DNA of 64,000 bases, from the NCBI GenBank assembly GCA_003999685.1, contig CP021224.1, positions 558,001 through 622,000 of the forward strand, written 5' to 3'. Position numbers and translations under genes: made by a program. This stretch comes from Taiwanofungus camphoratus (taxonomy: Eukaryota; Basidiomycota; Agaricomycetes; Polyporales; Taiwanofungaceae). This document shows, one piece after another, positions 24,435 through 35,493 of the stretch. Position 1 is the first letter of the stretch, and each line of letters starts with the position of its first letter. Below the pieces are notes generated by a model, which was given only the letters and a program-made list of their open reading frames with translations, was not told the DNA's origin and made no database searches.

Positions 24435-25579
24435 TTATGAAGGTGGTCTCCTTTTCGCTGATAATATGCGAACCGCATCTTTAGAATATAAGTAGGAGGC
24501 ACCACTCCAGACTGTAGTTGTGCCAACGATCCATCTGAAGAAGATAAGACACATACGTCAAACAGAGGCAAGAACCAATTAAGTGACCTACTGCAACGCT
24601 TGCAATGCCGGACCCATGTCAATAGGCAATATAGGATTTATGGTGGTAGAGGCCATTAGGAACAACTGTAGCAAGGTGTTTATCTACAAAATGCTACTGA
24701 GCTCATTGTGTAGTATCGATTTCTAACGGTGCTTACTTTACTGATAGTGGTAGGATGCACTTCAACTGAAGGCATAGAAAGATCCCAATACCGACTAAAC
24801 GTTTTCTGAGCCGACGTGAGCACATCACTCGCTAGCGCGGTATGAGAATCACTTACTGGGGGAGGTAGTGAGGTATAACGGATGTAAAAGGCCGAGAAAC
24901 TCAAAAGAACGTCACGACCAAGGATGATGACTGCCAGTGGAACTGCGACAAAGTTGGCAATCATACATGACAACAAGCATGATTAAGGTTTACGAACTGG
25001 GCATAAGGTCTTTCACAGCCAGAGTTATTGTCAAAGTTGTCATGAGGATCTTGTCCGCTGCGGGGTCCAGAATCGTGCCGAGCACCGAATGCATTTTGAA
25101 CCGGCGAGCCAGGAAGCCATCGACCTTCGTAAGTAAGCTCAAGAAGTAATCCACCAAAGAAATTGATAGATGAATCAGACCAGATCAGTCAAGCCAGCAT
25201 ACACGAGCAGAGCCGTGGCAGTGTAGAAATCGTCGTGTATGATAGACCATCCAAGGACAGGACAGGCAAGAATACGTGACATTGTCAATAAGTTCGGCAA
25301 GGTGTAGATATTCTCTCTCAAAGAGGGAGATCGCTCTGGCTCGCGACCAGGAGGCTTTTCCCCATTAGAATGTCGTAAGGGATGTCGGACAGAAAATTGG
25401 CGGAAGGGGTAGTATGGAGCTGGCCGTAAAACAGCGTGATGCCAACGCCGACTCAATACACAGGGTTGGAAAACCAGAGCAGTACTATTAACCTGAAGGC
25501 GTTTATGAAAAATTAGATGCCATTGTTGAGGACGGATGCATACTCCTCTCAGCATAGCAAACGAAAACAATTTTGACAA
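24435..25579 (-). CDS. CRD1: Cardiolipin synthase (mitochondrial, CDP-alcohol phosphotransferase)
   Basis: Joins CDP-diacylglycerol and phosphatidylglycerol to make cardiolipin in the mitochondrial inner membrane. After an Arg-rich, targeting-like N terminus comes ENIYTLPNLLTMSRILACP. The catalytic CDP-alcohol phosphotransferase motif is split over exons as YAGLTD, DGFLARRF and GTILDPAADK (DGxxAR...GxxxDxxxD). Downstream exons encode LAVIILGRDVLLSFSAFYIR, TFSRYWDLSMPSVEVHPT, INTLLQLFLMAS and WIVGTTTVWSGASYLYSKDA, ending RRPPS and a stop at 24435-24437. All are expected for fungal Crd1. The first exon is uncertain: starts at 25579 or at the Met before LRGVC are possible, and a 51-nt intron may lie within the presequence. 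Confidence 0.92.
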
Positions 25580-25753
25580 GAGTGATACCTACATACGCGC
25601 GATGTTTCGCGTTTTACCTAAGATCATCCACGTGCAAAGGATTGGCGGTCACGAGACACATACGCGTCTGGATGGAACTAGTCATTTATCCCTGATATTA
25701 AGCACCCCACATAATTCCGAATATCGTCACTACCGAGCTCGAAAATATATACG

Positions 25754-27643
25754 CTACAGCTTAGCCTTCGTTGTGATCTTGGCCGCGCCTGCTTGCAATA
25801 TCTCAGCAGCCTGATTCACCATGCCCTCGACGATCACCTTCGCGGGAAGCACCTCATGAATGAGCCCGGCAACTCGTCCTGTCAAGAAAGTCACGCTGTG
25901 TACCGACTTCTCCGGGTACTTGCGCATCTCCTCGTCGTGCGGAATGATTCCCTTCGACGTGAGCTCCTTGATCTCCGCCTGCCGGTTGTTGTTCCTGCGC
26001 GTCACGGTCAGGCTCGTCGCATCGCCCGCGCAAGTAGCGCAAACACTCACCAATCATCGACATACGCCGACCGCACGACCCTGAGCGGGCGCCCGGTGTA
26101 GATCAGCGTCGTGGCGGTGTCGTCGATCCCCGCCTTGACCACCGCCTGCTTGTGCGCCTGCGACGCGCCCGCCTCGACGCTCGCGACGAAGCGCGTGCCG
26201 ACCCACACGCCCTGTGCGCCCCACATCAGGTTCGCGGCGAGCCCGCGCCCGTCGTACACCGCGCCGGCGCCGACGACGTACACGGGCTGCCCCGTGAGCG
26301 GCGAGGTGCGCCCCTTGCACACGTCGACGCAGGCGGGGATGAGGATCGAGCAGGGCACGTCACCCGTGTGTCCGCCGCCCTCGCCGCCTTGTGCGCAGAT
26401 GAGATCGACGCCGACGTCGAGCGCACGGGGCACGTGCTTCGGGTGCCCGACCATCTGCAGGATGAAGGACGCGCATGAGCATAAGACGCGCAACTGGCTC
26501 GGTGCCGGGCGTGCACTCACGTTCATGACGGGAATACCAGCCTTGTGCAGCTTCTCGACAACCCATTTTGGAGGGATCCCGACGGCACACACGAAGAGTG
26601 CGGCTTTCTCCTCGATGATGACATCGATGAGGTCGGGCAGCTGTCCCTTCTGGTAGTCGTGCTGGAACGCAAGATTGAATCAGGCCTGTTTCTGTGAATG
26701 TGCGCTGTACGTACGTTCGTCTTGCGAGCATTGCCACCGACCTGGGGTATGAGCAGGTCGACACCGAAAGGCGCGTTCTTGTCGTGCAGGTCTTCTTTGA
26801 TGGCCCGGATCTGTATTAGCATTGATGTGAATGACGTTTTCAATTGAATACTAGGTGATGAACGTGACATGTAGAAAAGTTGGCCTCGTGAAGTGTAAAC
26901 AGGCAAGCGAGAGAGTAGCTGGAACCAGGTTCCGCGGGGTTATACTCGGCTCGGACTATTGTTCAATATAGCTGGGTTTAACAACGTCCTTCCGATTCCG
27001 ATGGTTCCGTAATAGAAAAATTAGCAAACGGTTTGGAGCCTGAATAGACCTGCAGTCTGGCATGCACATCTGCTAACTCTATTAAGGTGGAGCAGATCTC
27101 CGTGGGCTATTCCCGGCCGTGACTTGCGAACAACAAGCACGCTCTTTGGAAATATCAAGACGAGAAACGGATGATAGCCTTGGGACCTCCTTGAGCACAT
27201 CTTCCCCGGCACCTACAAAGACGAGGACCGGATAGTATGATGTCCACACTAACTAGCCAAGTCTAGTGAGACGACCAGGGCCGCCTTCGGTTACCCAATC
27301 TGATGCTCATTTGGGATTCTCGATCACGGCATCCCCTGGTAGCGACAATGATTCGTTCACTCTGCCCGAGGCCTTGCGATGTGAAAATGATACTAGAATA
27401 CCACATACCTGCTGTCGGAGAATTCTAGGCGTATAGCCATGGCCCCCGATGACTCCTAGACCGCCAGCATTGGTGACAGCAGCTGCAAGTTCCGGGCCAG
27501 CAGCAACGTTCATCCCTGTTATTCCATGTATACGCTGAGATATACCACGCCCCTCTGATGTATCCGCTGTTCGACTCACCCGCGAGGAGAATGGGGTGCT
27601 TGATCTTGAAGAGTTCAGTGATAGGCGTAGTAATGACTGACAT
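25754..27643 (-). CDS. Nitronate monooxygenase (2-nitropropane dioxygenase family)
   Basis: FMN enzyme that oxidises nitronates such as propionate-3-nitronate to the carbonyl compound plus nitrite/nitrate. It starts MSVITTPITELFKIKHPILL. Exons then give MNVAAGPELAAAVTNAGGLG and VIGGHGYTPRILRQQ, then IRAIKEDLHDKNAPFGVDLL and IPQVGGNARKTN. Next come PDLIDVIIEEKAALFVCAVG, HPKHVPRALDVGVDLICAQG with GEGGGHTGDV (FMN phosphate loop and catalytic His region), and GAQGVWVGTRFVASVEAGAS. It ends ILQAGAAKITTKAKL, stop at 25754-25756. The usual (beta/alpha)8 family length of ~350-370 residues fits. Introns are short except the one at 26811-27408, about 598 nt, much longer than any other in the window (see findings). 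Likely role: nitronate or propionate-nitronate detoxification. Confidence 0.92.
26811..27408 (-). other. Oversized intron (about 598 nt) in the nitronate monooxygenase gene
   Basis: Donor gtatgtgg follows RILRQQ and acceptor ctaatacag precedes IRAIKED. The two sides are contiguous in the protein family, so no exon is missing. I see no open frame with family resemblance inside, and no clear terminal inverted repeats. Confidence 0.7.
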
Positions 27644-28521
27644 GTTGCTGGGAGAAATGAGTTGTGCAGAGTGGGGGATGGGTTCAAAGTCCTTAAGTGT
27701 GCATCACGAGCGCCATACCGGGTGTGCCAAGTACTACATACTACTAGTGCCAGCTACTTTCGATTGCTTCCCCAGGGCATGTGATACGACTTATGGGGGC
27801 GCTAGGTCGGTACAACGGTAGAGACAGACGTTTTACCGGCGTGGGTAGGTCGGAGGCTACAGGTCGCCGAGCCCAAGCCAAAGATGCTTACTCCTGCCTG
27901 GGCAGCATCACGTTCATTCATGCCGATACTTACTTAGTATCTACTTTCTAATGTCATGCGGCTCAGATCCAGCCTGCTGTACAACTTCTAGACACCTTCA
28001 AGCTTCTTCGTCGACTAGGGAGTCTAAGTGCGGACCATCACGAGCAGAAACATTGAGTATGCGGTCTTCTGGCGTTGAAGCCTCCTTAACGAGCGTATGT
28101 GTCAGTGTATATCGTGATTAAACAACCATGGTGCGGAGATCGTGGTGTACCCAAGTGAGTGCTCTTGGAATGCAATATATGCGGGCAGTAATCATGGTTT
28201 GGCTAGGCTCAAGTTCAGCTCCTATTAACGGAAGATAACCGCTTCTTATGAATAAATTAGAATAACAGTCGGTGGTAGCGACCATCCTCCTTCGTAATGT
28301 TCGGCTTTGGCTATTGTGGTTCAACAATCACTGTGCAATGACATGGATACGGTCCCGACGCGATAATGGTGTGCTACATTCCTCTGTTCAGCAGACCCGA
28401 GAGGAGGCGTGTTGCCCGTGCACGTTCTCGTCGTTGTGCCCTTGCGAATATATACGTACGTCACCTGTCAACGCAGCATATCTTTGAATACACAGTGCCC
28501 GTGAAGGAGAATACAGCAAAC
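27644..28521. other. Intergenic between divergent genes
   Basis: Shared upstream region of the nitronate monooxygenase (-) and a BTB gene (+). Nothing recognisable seen. Confidence 0.5.
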
Positions 28522-28734
28522 ATGTATCCCAAAGCAACCTTGTGTGGTCATGCGCACTTCAAACTTTACCACGAACCTTTCAAACGGGAAGCCGCACATC
28601 CACTCGCCCCTGGGCGCCTACCTCCTCGTTTCGTGCTCTTATCATCCCCAAGTACGTCCCTGCGATAGTGCCCGATGTTACCTGTCCATCATTAATCTTG
28701 ACTTTTGAAAGACACAGAGAGCAAAGACACTGTC

Positions 28735-29723
28735 ATGTCGACTCATCCACAGACGCCAGAGATCACCGACGCGCCCCCGCCCTTCGACAAGCCTGCCGCG
28801 GATATCATTCTCCGTTCGTCCGACCTCGTAGACTTTCGCGTGCGAAAGTGTATCCTGGCGGAGGCCTCTCCCTTTTTCGAGAGTATGTTCAACCTACCCC
28901 AGCCTGTTACAAGCACCCTAAGGAGCGCCGGCAACAAGGACGGGCTCTCGGTCATTACAATGCCAGAGGACAGCTCAACGTTGGATAAGCTGCTCCGTAT
29001 CTGCTACCCCGTGCGCAACCCGAAGATTCAGGACATCGACGAGTTGCGGCCTCTGTTGGATGCCGCGATAAAGTACGATGTAACCGAAGCCTCGGACGTC
29101 GCCAAAGGCCTTCTCTGTGCGTTTGCCGAGACAACGCCCCTCCGAGCGTATGCAATTTCTCTGCAATGCAAGTTAGAGAGGGAGACGCGAATTGCTGCTC
29201 GATGTTTCTTGAACTATCCAATAGTTGAAGATGAATGCGCGACAGAGCTTGAAGAGGTTAGCGGCGCAGCATATCATCGGTTGCTCCGATACCATAGGCG
29301 ATGCGGACAAGTCGCTTCTAAGATAACGAGCGAACTTCATTGGATTCGTACGTATCATTGGGTGTTCATGGATGGGGATTGCAGTTGCAAAACAGATTCA
29401 GTAATACTTTATTCCTGGAGACATCTTTCCACCAAGAAGTGGTGGGAAGACGACATGAGGGGGCGCACCGCGAGACTCTTGGCGGAGAGGCCGTCTGGCA
29501 AGGCATTACTCACACCAGAATACATGAAGGAGGCGGAGGAAGGCGCGATGTCCTGCGATCACTGTAAATCCTGGGCCCGAGACTCGCAGCTCAGAGCTTT
29601 CACACAGATTTTTGCGGAGGAAGTGGACAAGGCCACTTCAAAGGTACGTTATGAACATTTCTATGCGCTTGGAGACTATTCACTCATGCTTGCACTTAGA
29701 TCGAACTGGAAATAAAGTTTTAG
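28735..29723 (+). CDS. Single-BTB/POZ protein with Cys-pair C terminus
   Basis: A 310-residue protein from the ATG at 28735. BTB spans about residues 14-118 (PPFDKPAADIILRSSDLVDF ... LLRICYPVRNP). It is followed by AYAISLQCKLERETRIAAR and AAYHRLLRYHRRC. The C terminus has Cys216/Cys218 (DGDCSC), RLLAERPSGKA, Cys274/Cys277 (MSCDHCK) and FAEEVDKATSK. A 56-nt intron (29644-29699) then leads to a 24-nt last exon encoding IELEIKF. Without splicing the frame would run on only to 29715; the paralogues at 34456 and 36300 have the same intron and ending, which supports splicing. An upstream exon from ATG 28522 (intron ~28652-28710) is phase-compatible and would add about 50 residues. BTB presumably mediates dimerisation; cellular role unknown. 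Confidence 0.85.
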
Positions 29724-30163
29724 CGAAAGAATCAGAGAGGGCGTGACGGCGCCAGGTGATAAGGAGAAGCTCCTGCTTCAAGCAGGAGACACGGAAAAGA
29801 CAAGACACCACGTCGCATGCTCCACGTCGTAGTATTCTAGCAGGATAAGCCTTGGGTCGGAGTAATATCCTGACATCCCATGTATTTTCATTCTTCAAAT
29901 GAAGATGTGAGGTTGCCTTATCGAGTTTCTGCTTTCCCTATCTCTCGTTGCTGTTGTTCAGATATCTAGAAAACGTCTGTGTCGCGGAAAAGGTGGAATG
30001 AATAATTCGTATCCATGCGGAGCAATCGGTTGCGGTACGTGCATTAGGATGATAACATGCCGACTGGGTATAATATGAATTAGTATAGATATAGAGATCA
30101 GCGAAATAGATGCAAATAGTTCCAGGGTAGCATCGCGGATAGATCAGACATAAACAAGAAAGA
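29724..30163. other. Intergenic, convergent 3' ends
   Basis: Lies between the BTB gene stop and the stop of the coiled-coil gene on the other strand. A near-palindrome (cttctgcttcaagcaggag-like) occurs near 29770-29790. No gene seen. Confidence 0.45.
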
Positions 30164-31900
30164 TCATGAAGGGGCATCGCTGACGACAGCGGTAGCGGAT
30201 GTTGGTGGTACGGATGAGGCGCCCTCCGCCTCCCGCATCAGCCGGCGAAGACGAGCCAGTTCTCCCGCCAAGGACCTGCGCACCATGTGTTTAGCTCTGA
30301 CCACAACTACTGTAGGAAGTATTGCAGACCTTGCAGTTTGCCAAGCTTCCTCACTTTCTCTCCCCGCTTTCTCCACTTCTCCCTTCAGTTGCACAAAATC
30401 TTCTTTGAGGCCATCTGCCATCTCTTTCCGTATCCTCTCATTTTCCTCTTTCAGCCGTTTCACTTCTCCCCAGCCAGCCCCGCCCTCCTCTCTTTCCCTT
30501 CTTACCTCCTCCACTAGCTTGCCATACTTCTTCCCCAAGTCTTCTGCCTCATTCCGCACTTTCTCTTCTCGCCGGAACATCTCTTGACGTAAACTCTCAG
30601 CATCTGTCTCGAAGGAGGCCACCAGTCCTTTCAGTGAGTCCCGCAGAACAATATATTCGCGCTCTGCCTTCTGAGATTTCGCTGTCGCATCCGCTAAACT
30701 CAAGTCCATCTCACGAAGCGACTTCTTCGAATTCGCCGTCTCAGATTTCAGCTGTGCTTTGAGCGAGATGACCTCTGCCTCTGCCTTGCGTGCGCGTTCG
30801 AGTACCTATCACAGATCACAAAATCTGTCGACAACACTAGATGAATGTGTGACAGAAGCGCGCACCTCCTGCAGCAGGCGTTCTTTGCGTGCCACGACGT
30901 TGTTGAGACCCTCGTTCTCCAGCCGCAGCCGCTCGCGCACCTCCTTCAGGTCCTCCGTCTGCCGCGTCAGTTGGCTCACCTGGCGCTGGCTCACGCGCAG
31001 CTGCGCCTTCGTGTTCTCGAGCGCGTTCTTGGCGTTCAGCACGCCCGCCTGCAGGTCCGCGAGCACCTTCGTCGTGTTGCCCGGCGCGAACGACGTGCGC
31101 CGGTTCGGCGACGTCGCGGATGTGAGGGTGGACGTGGACGCGCCGAGGTTCGCGCTGAGCTGCGAGGTGTTCGCGTGTGCCGGGTCCTGCTGGCCTTCTT
31201 CCGCCAGCGCACGCGCGTTTCCTGCAAACCGTGTCAGACCCCAGACACACTACGGGAACCGACAGCGGCTTTCACTGACCTACTGACGAGACTGGGATCC
31301 CTGGCGCGACGTAAACAAGCGATGCCCGTTCAGACGAGCAGAGGGGACGTACGACTGAGTGTCCGCGTCGGGCTTGGTGCGCGCTTCCCAGACGCAGTTG
31401 GGATTCCCTCACGAATCCCGTTTTCTTCCCCGAATGACGACCGCCGTTCGTCCCGCCGAGGAAGCGGAAGACTCGACTCTGGGCCCGCGAGGCCCTGGAG
31501 AACCTCGAAGCTATTGCGCTGTTGCAACCTTGGCGTGAAAGACGAGGAGTGTCCTGGCGAAGAGTTCAGGTCAAGGTCAGTTGGCGAGAGGGGTGGGGAG
31601 TTCAAGAGTCCTGGTGGAAGCGGTCGTGGACCGCGCAGTATTGTGCTCTCGAGGGTCTGTAGCTGGGCCTGCTGGTGTCGAATCGAATGCTTGAGTGTGG
31701 ACATCTGCGTTCGTATGGCGACTGGTGGCACAACTCAATGGGAGGATTCGAAGGGAAGACGTAGACGTACATGTCTCGTCGGCCAAGGTCACGATGGGGC
31801 TTGCGGACCGTCCGTTGGAGCGCACGGAGCTGCGTGAAGACGGTCGAGAACTAGGTCGGCCAGGAGAATACGGTGAGTTTAGATAACCGGAAGTAGACAT
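30164..31900 (-). CDS. Coiled-coil protein resembling She3 (mRNA-transport adaptor)
   Basis: Starts MSTSGYLNSPYSPGRPSSRP. A disordered Ser/Pro/Arg-rich N terminus is followed by MSTLKHSIRHQQAQLQTLES and an extended coiled coil: TKVLADLQAGVLNAKNALEN, LRLENEGLNNVVARKERLLQ, LKAQLKSETANSKKSLREMD, RRLMREAEGA. The pattern TKVxxxLxxxV...LENExLxxxxxRKERxLQE recalls the She3 family, in which She3 links myosin-4 to She2-bound mRNA. Agaricomycete relatives are often so named from this coiled coil alone, so I treat the function as a suggestion. At least five exons are needed (boundaries near 31740, 31340, 31220, 30870-30800, 30370-30280). An alternative in-frame Met lies at 31948. No motor, kinase or membrane motifs. 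Confidence 0.6.
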
Positions 31901-31948
31901 GTGCAAAGAAGTCGTCGACGGAGACGATATGTGGGAATGGAGAACCAA

Positions 31949-32663
31949 GGCTAACGACCAGAGATGGGTTCAGCAGCGCTAGGGTCCCGAGAAATCCTTC
32001 GATACGAGGATCAGAGTTTTAGGATACCCTGGCCTGCTGAAGGCTAGAGGCCGAGCCCAAGTAGCTGAAGGAGATACTGTTGTCCAAGAAAGTCCTCTAT
32101 ATATGATTGGGAGTCTTCAAGCAGCTATCATGTGTACTAGCTTCCTATGCGGTCTAGAAATGCTATTCCCGGCTTCAAAAAATTTCACAAGTTGCAGCCG
32201 TGAGGGCCTCTTCAATTGAGCAGGGCAGGGTGCTATGATTCACGTGGCTGGCGGCAGCGCTCCCTATTTATTTGGACAGTTCGCGCACATAGGGGCCGCG
32301 TCTACCAAGATGCATTCCTTATTCAAACATTCCCTCCTGCATGGTCTGAAAATTCCGAATGGAAACCAAAATGAATCACACAACTTGGGGGAGGAGCACG
32401 TTCTGGAAATAGGGACGCTGCATGCGTTATGGCTATGTACATGCCGTGATGATATACTCGTTGATATCGGCTACCATCATGACCGTTACGAGACGATCAC
32501 TGCAGAAGGGTAATAGGTAGCGCAGAGTCACCTTTCGCTGCTCATGTGCGACGTCGACTTGCTTCTGGGCAGCACGCAACTGAACCACGCGGGTGTCGCC
32601 AATGTCTGGTGTCATGTAATGAATATCACGTCTAGCAAAGTGAAGGATCTTGAAGGCCTGCCA
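31949..32663. other. Intergenic region
   Basis: Lies upstream of the coiled-coil gene and downstream of a RING gene, both on the minus strand. No gene seen. Confidence 0.45.
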
Positions 32664-34132
32664 CTAGCCAATCTTCAGCCTCCGTCTTGACCCCAGTTGG
32701 ACCGTGCCCTTCGCCCGCCCTTTGCTGTCTAAAGCGATAGGAAAAGACGACGCCGAAGCGTTATTCTCCAACGAGACCGTCCGCTTCCGCTTGCCTCTGT
32801 TCTGCGGTGGCTTCAGATTCCAGTCTGTGTCAAACTTCGGACGCTGCGGCGTGCCCGGTGGCAGTAGCACGTTCGACAGGGCCGGGAAGAGGGCTGGGAG
32901 TGGACGCAGTGGCTCAGGATCCAAGTATTCCAGATCACAGTCAGAGCCTATAACCGTACCCTCCTCGGTTGGGTATATGTCCAAGACATCGCTGTCCTGG
33001 AGCGTATGATCAATACACGGGGAGGAGTACCTAGGAGAAGCGAGTTCACTTCACCGTGTGGTAGTGAGGGCGTTGGCCTGCTAGTTTGCCGGCGTGGCCC
33101 TCTCGTCAGAACTGGAGTGCGGGAAGCGGATTGACGGAGACTATCGATGGTGTCCTCGTGGTCCTTGAGCCGCTGCCTAAGGGATTGAATCTTGGCCTTC
33201 TGTTTGGACTCCTGAAGTCCCGGAACAAATGCTCAGACCAGATATGTCAGTGCAAGCAGCAGGCGACTGACCTTCGCTTTGTGAGCTTGAAGTGCATTGT
33301 GTAAGACGGACATCTCTTCTGAGTGAGTGGTCAGTTGCTCGCCGTACTCCCTCGCCTGGGCATTCATACGCCTCTGGAGCTTGTCGTTCTCTTCCCTTGC
33401 CTTGACGAGCTCGTGGCGCGCCCGATCTGCGGTATCGAGGGCCTCGAGGGTAAGGTGTTGAGCCTTTTCCACCTCCTTGTTCATCCGCTTCCCCTCCGCT
33501 TCTTTCGTGCAGAGTGTGCCTTTGAGCGATGCGAGCTCTCTCTCCTGCTCCGATACAGTCGTAAAAATGGGCGCAATTCGATGAAGATAATCTCCAATTG
33601 TAGATAAGAGGGCCTTTGCACGATGCTTCAGTCAGAGCAACTGTGCTAAGATGCGTTTGACATACCTCGACGGTGCACGGCTCGCGGTCGAGGCCCTCCA
33701 CCACTTTGCTGATCTCCTGCGCAGCTCTTTGAACGGCTTGAGTGCTGCTGGCGGCACCTATGCACTTGATTTGTTCCCCTGCGTATACTGCCTGCTTGAG
33801 AATGACCCGCGAGTAGAGGGCTTCCAACAGTGGCTCCTCAGCCGAACGGGGCTGAGACGAAAGCGTGTCGCTATGCGCGACTTCAATATATATGGGGTGC
33901 GCATCCTTGAGAATAAATCTTTCTCGGCATATGGGGCATGGTTTCTTCACGCGCATTGTTGTTGCATACTGTTCGATTGAAGCGGCGCAGAAGCCGTGGC
34001 CTGGACAATTTAAACTTCATGCTCGGCGGTGACAATGGTGGCATGGACGACGCACGTACCACATGGAAGAAAACGGAAGGACGTGATTTGATGGTATTCC
34101 TGACAAATGCTACAGTGCGGACGCACGGCCAT
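32664..34132 (-). CDS. RING-coiled-coil protein A (degenerate RING)
   Basis: Five exons can be assembled: 34132-34060, 34000-33666, from 33613 down to about 33270, then ~33208 onward, and a last exon ending at 32664. The N terminus reads CSICQEY ... PCGHGFCAAS ... CPICRERF. The position that is Cys in a canonical C3HC4 RING (the C in HxFCxxC) is Ser, so one zinc ligand may be lost. It is followed by a helical middle (AVQRAAQEISKVVEGLDREP) and a coiled coil (EVEKAQHLTLEALDTADRAR, REENDKLQRRMNAQAREYGE). The tail is acidic then basic with a possible nuclear signal (NRGKRKRTV) and ends RRRLKIG. RINGs usually recruit E2 enzymes for ubiquitin transfer; with the missing ligand, activity is uncertain. 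Two ACGCGT motifs lie within 90 bp upstream. Confidence 0.75.
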
Positions 34133-34455
34133 AACGTCTACTCGACATCAATGAGGAGTCGCGACTTAAGATAGTCATGCACGCGTCGAGATGCGTTGAC
34201 TTTTAATCGCGTCGAAACGCGTCTGTGGCGTGGGTTTGTTCGCTTCAATCAGAAAGCAATAATCACAGTGCAAGGAGTGTTTCGTATCTATTCATGTTCG
34301 AAACTAATTTGTATCTCTCATCGCGTCTCAAACCTCTGCGTCACACACACATAACCTTTACGAACAAGTAGCAATCCCAATCAAAATACATAAAATCCTG
34401 GTCTCGCTGTTTTATGCTGAAGCCTGAGTATCACTGTCTCCGATCTCCAAAGCTT
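34133..34455. other. Intergenic: RING-A promoter and BTB gene 3' side
   Basis: Contains ACGCGT at 34181-34186 and 34217-34222, and GCGTCGA at 34183-34189 and 34208-34214. These are 50-90 bp upstream of the RING-A start on the minus strand. No coding evidence. Confidence 0.5.
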
Positions 34456-35493
34456 TCACTTAAATTCTAGCTCGATCTAGTTCAAATGAAAGTGAGACTG
34501 AGGTACTCAGAATATCTTTTCAGAAAATAGGCATGGCCTCAATAACTTACCTCTGAAGTCACCCTCTCAACCTCCTTGGCAAACATGTCATTGAAATTTC
34601 TCATGTGCCAGTGAACTGATAACTTGCATCGATCGCGCCTCTATCAAAGCTTGATCCGACCAAACAGGCTCAGTTACTGCCTGTCCGCTTGGTCTGCGTT
34701 CCAGAAGTGTTGCACAACACTGCATGTGCTGCAACCAATATGATTTCGCAGTATGCAGAGCACCATCGCGCAAGCGAACTTGGTATGCTCCGGCAGCGCA
34801 GTTGTATGCTGTACATTGAAACCACAACCACCCGTCGCCTGGATCGACCCATTGGAATGCGCGGGCTACACCACTTGCAGCTGCGCTGCATCGGCTACGA
34901 TACCTAAGGATCCGGTGGTATGCACCTCCGGTGATCTCCTCTAGCTCAGGTACGTATACACCGTGTGGCGAGTAGTTTAGAAAGCATTTAGCAGCGATTC
35001 TTGCCTCTTTCTCGAATTTATATTGAAGAGCGATTGCGTATACCCGGATAGGCATGGATTCAGCGAAACCCTGCAACCTGTCCTTGGCAAATTCGACCGC
35101 CGCGTCTACCGCATACTTCACCGCGGCTTCCAAAAACGGCCGCAGTTCGTCTATGCCCTTTATCGCTGGATTGCACACGGGGTAGCAGATGCGCAACAGC
35201 TTCTCAAGCGTCCCGCTGTCCTCTTCCACCTCGACAACAGTGGGGCCAGCTTTGTGTTCGCAGTCATGATTATGTACATCGCTGCTGGTGGCTTGAGGAA
35301 GGTCAAATGTGTTCCCGAAAAAGGCAGAGGCCTCTGCCAGGATGCATTTTCGTACGCGAAAGTTGACCAAGTCGTGGGAGCGAAGAATAATGTCTGCAGT
35401 GGGCTTATCGAAAGGTGGTGGTGCATCAGAGATCTGTGGAATGATGGTGTGAGGTAGTGTATCATGACCTTCGCTTGCGGTCACTATCACCAT
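34456..35493 (-). CDS. Single-BTB/POZ protein, frameshifted near its C terminus
   Basis: Starts MVIVTASEGHD. BTB is intact (PPFDKPTADIILRSHDLVNF ... LLRICYPVCNP). RVYAIALQYKFEKEARIAAK, AYHRILRYRSRC, the first Cys pair (WFQCTAYNC) and LLERRPSGQA are also in frame. The frame then runs to a stop at about 34588, reading ARSMQVISSLAHEKFQ. In the neighbouring frame, from ~34640, the sequence continues as KLSVHWHMRNFNDMFAKEVE with RVTSE, matching the paralogues. It ends in a correct intron (34477-34550) and the mini-exon IELEFK with stop at 34456-34458. A one- or two-base indel within 34623-34641, where cgat is repeated, explains this. The product is either truncated by ~30 residues or the indel is a sequence error. 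Confidence 0.75.

Noticed and set aside
26900-27300. Transposon or nested gene inside the long nitronate monooxygenase intron
   Set aside because: No terminal inverted repeats, target duplication or protein resemblance visible by eye; kept only as an oversized intron.
30845-31837. 330-residue plus-strand frame opposite the She3-like gene
   Set aside because: No family pattern, while the minus strand gives a consistent spliced coiled-coil protein.
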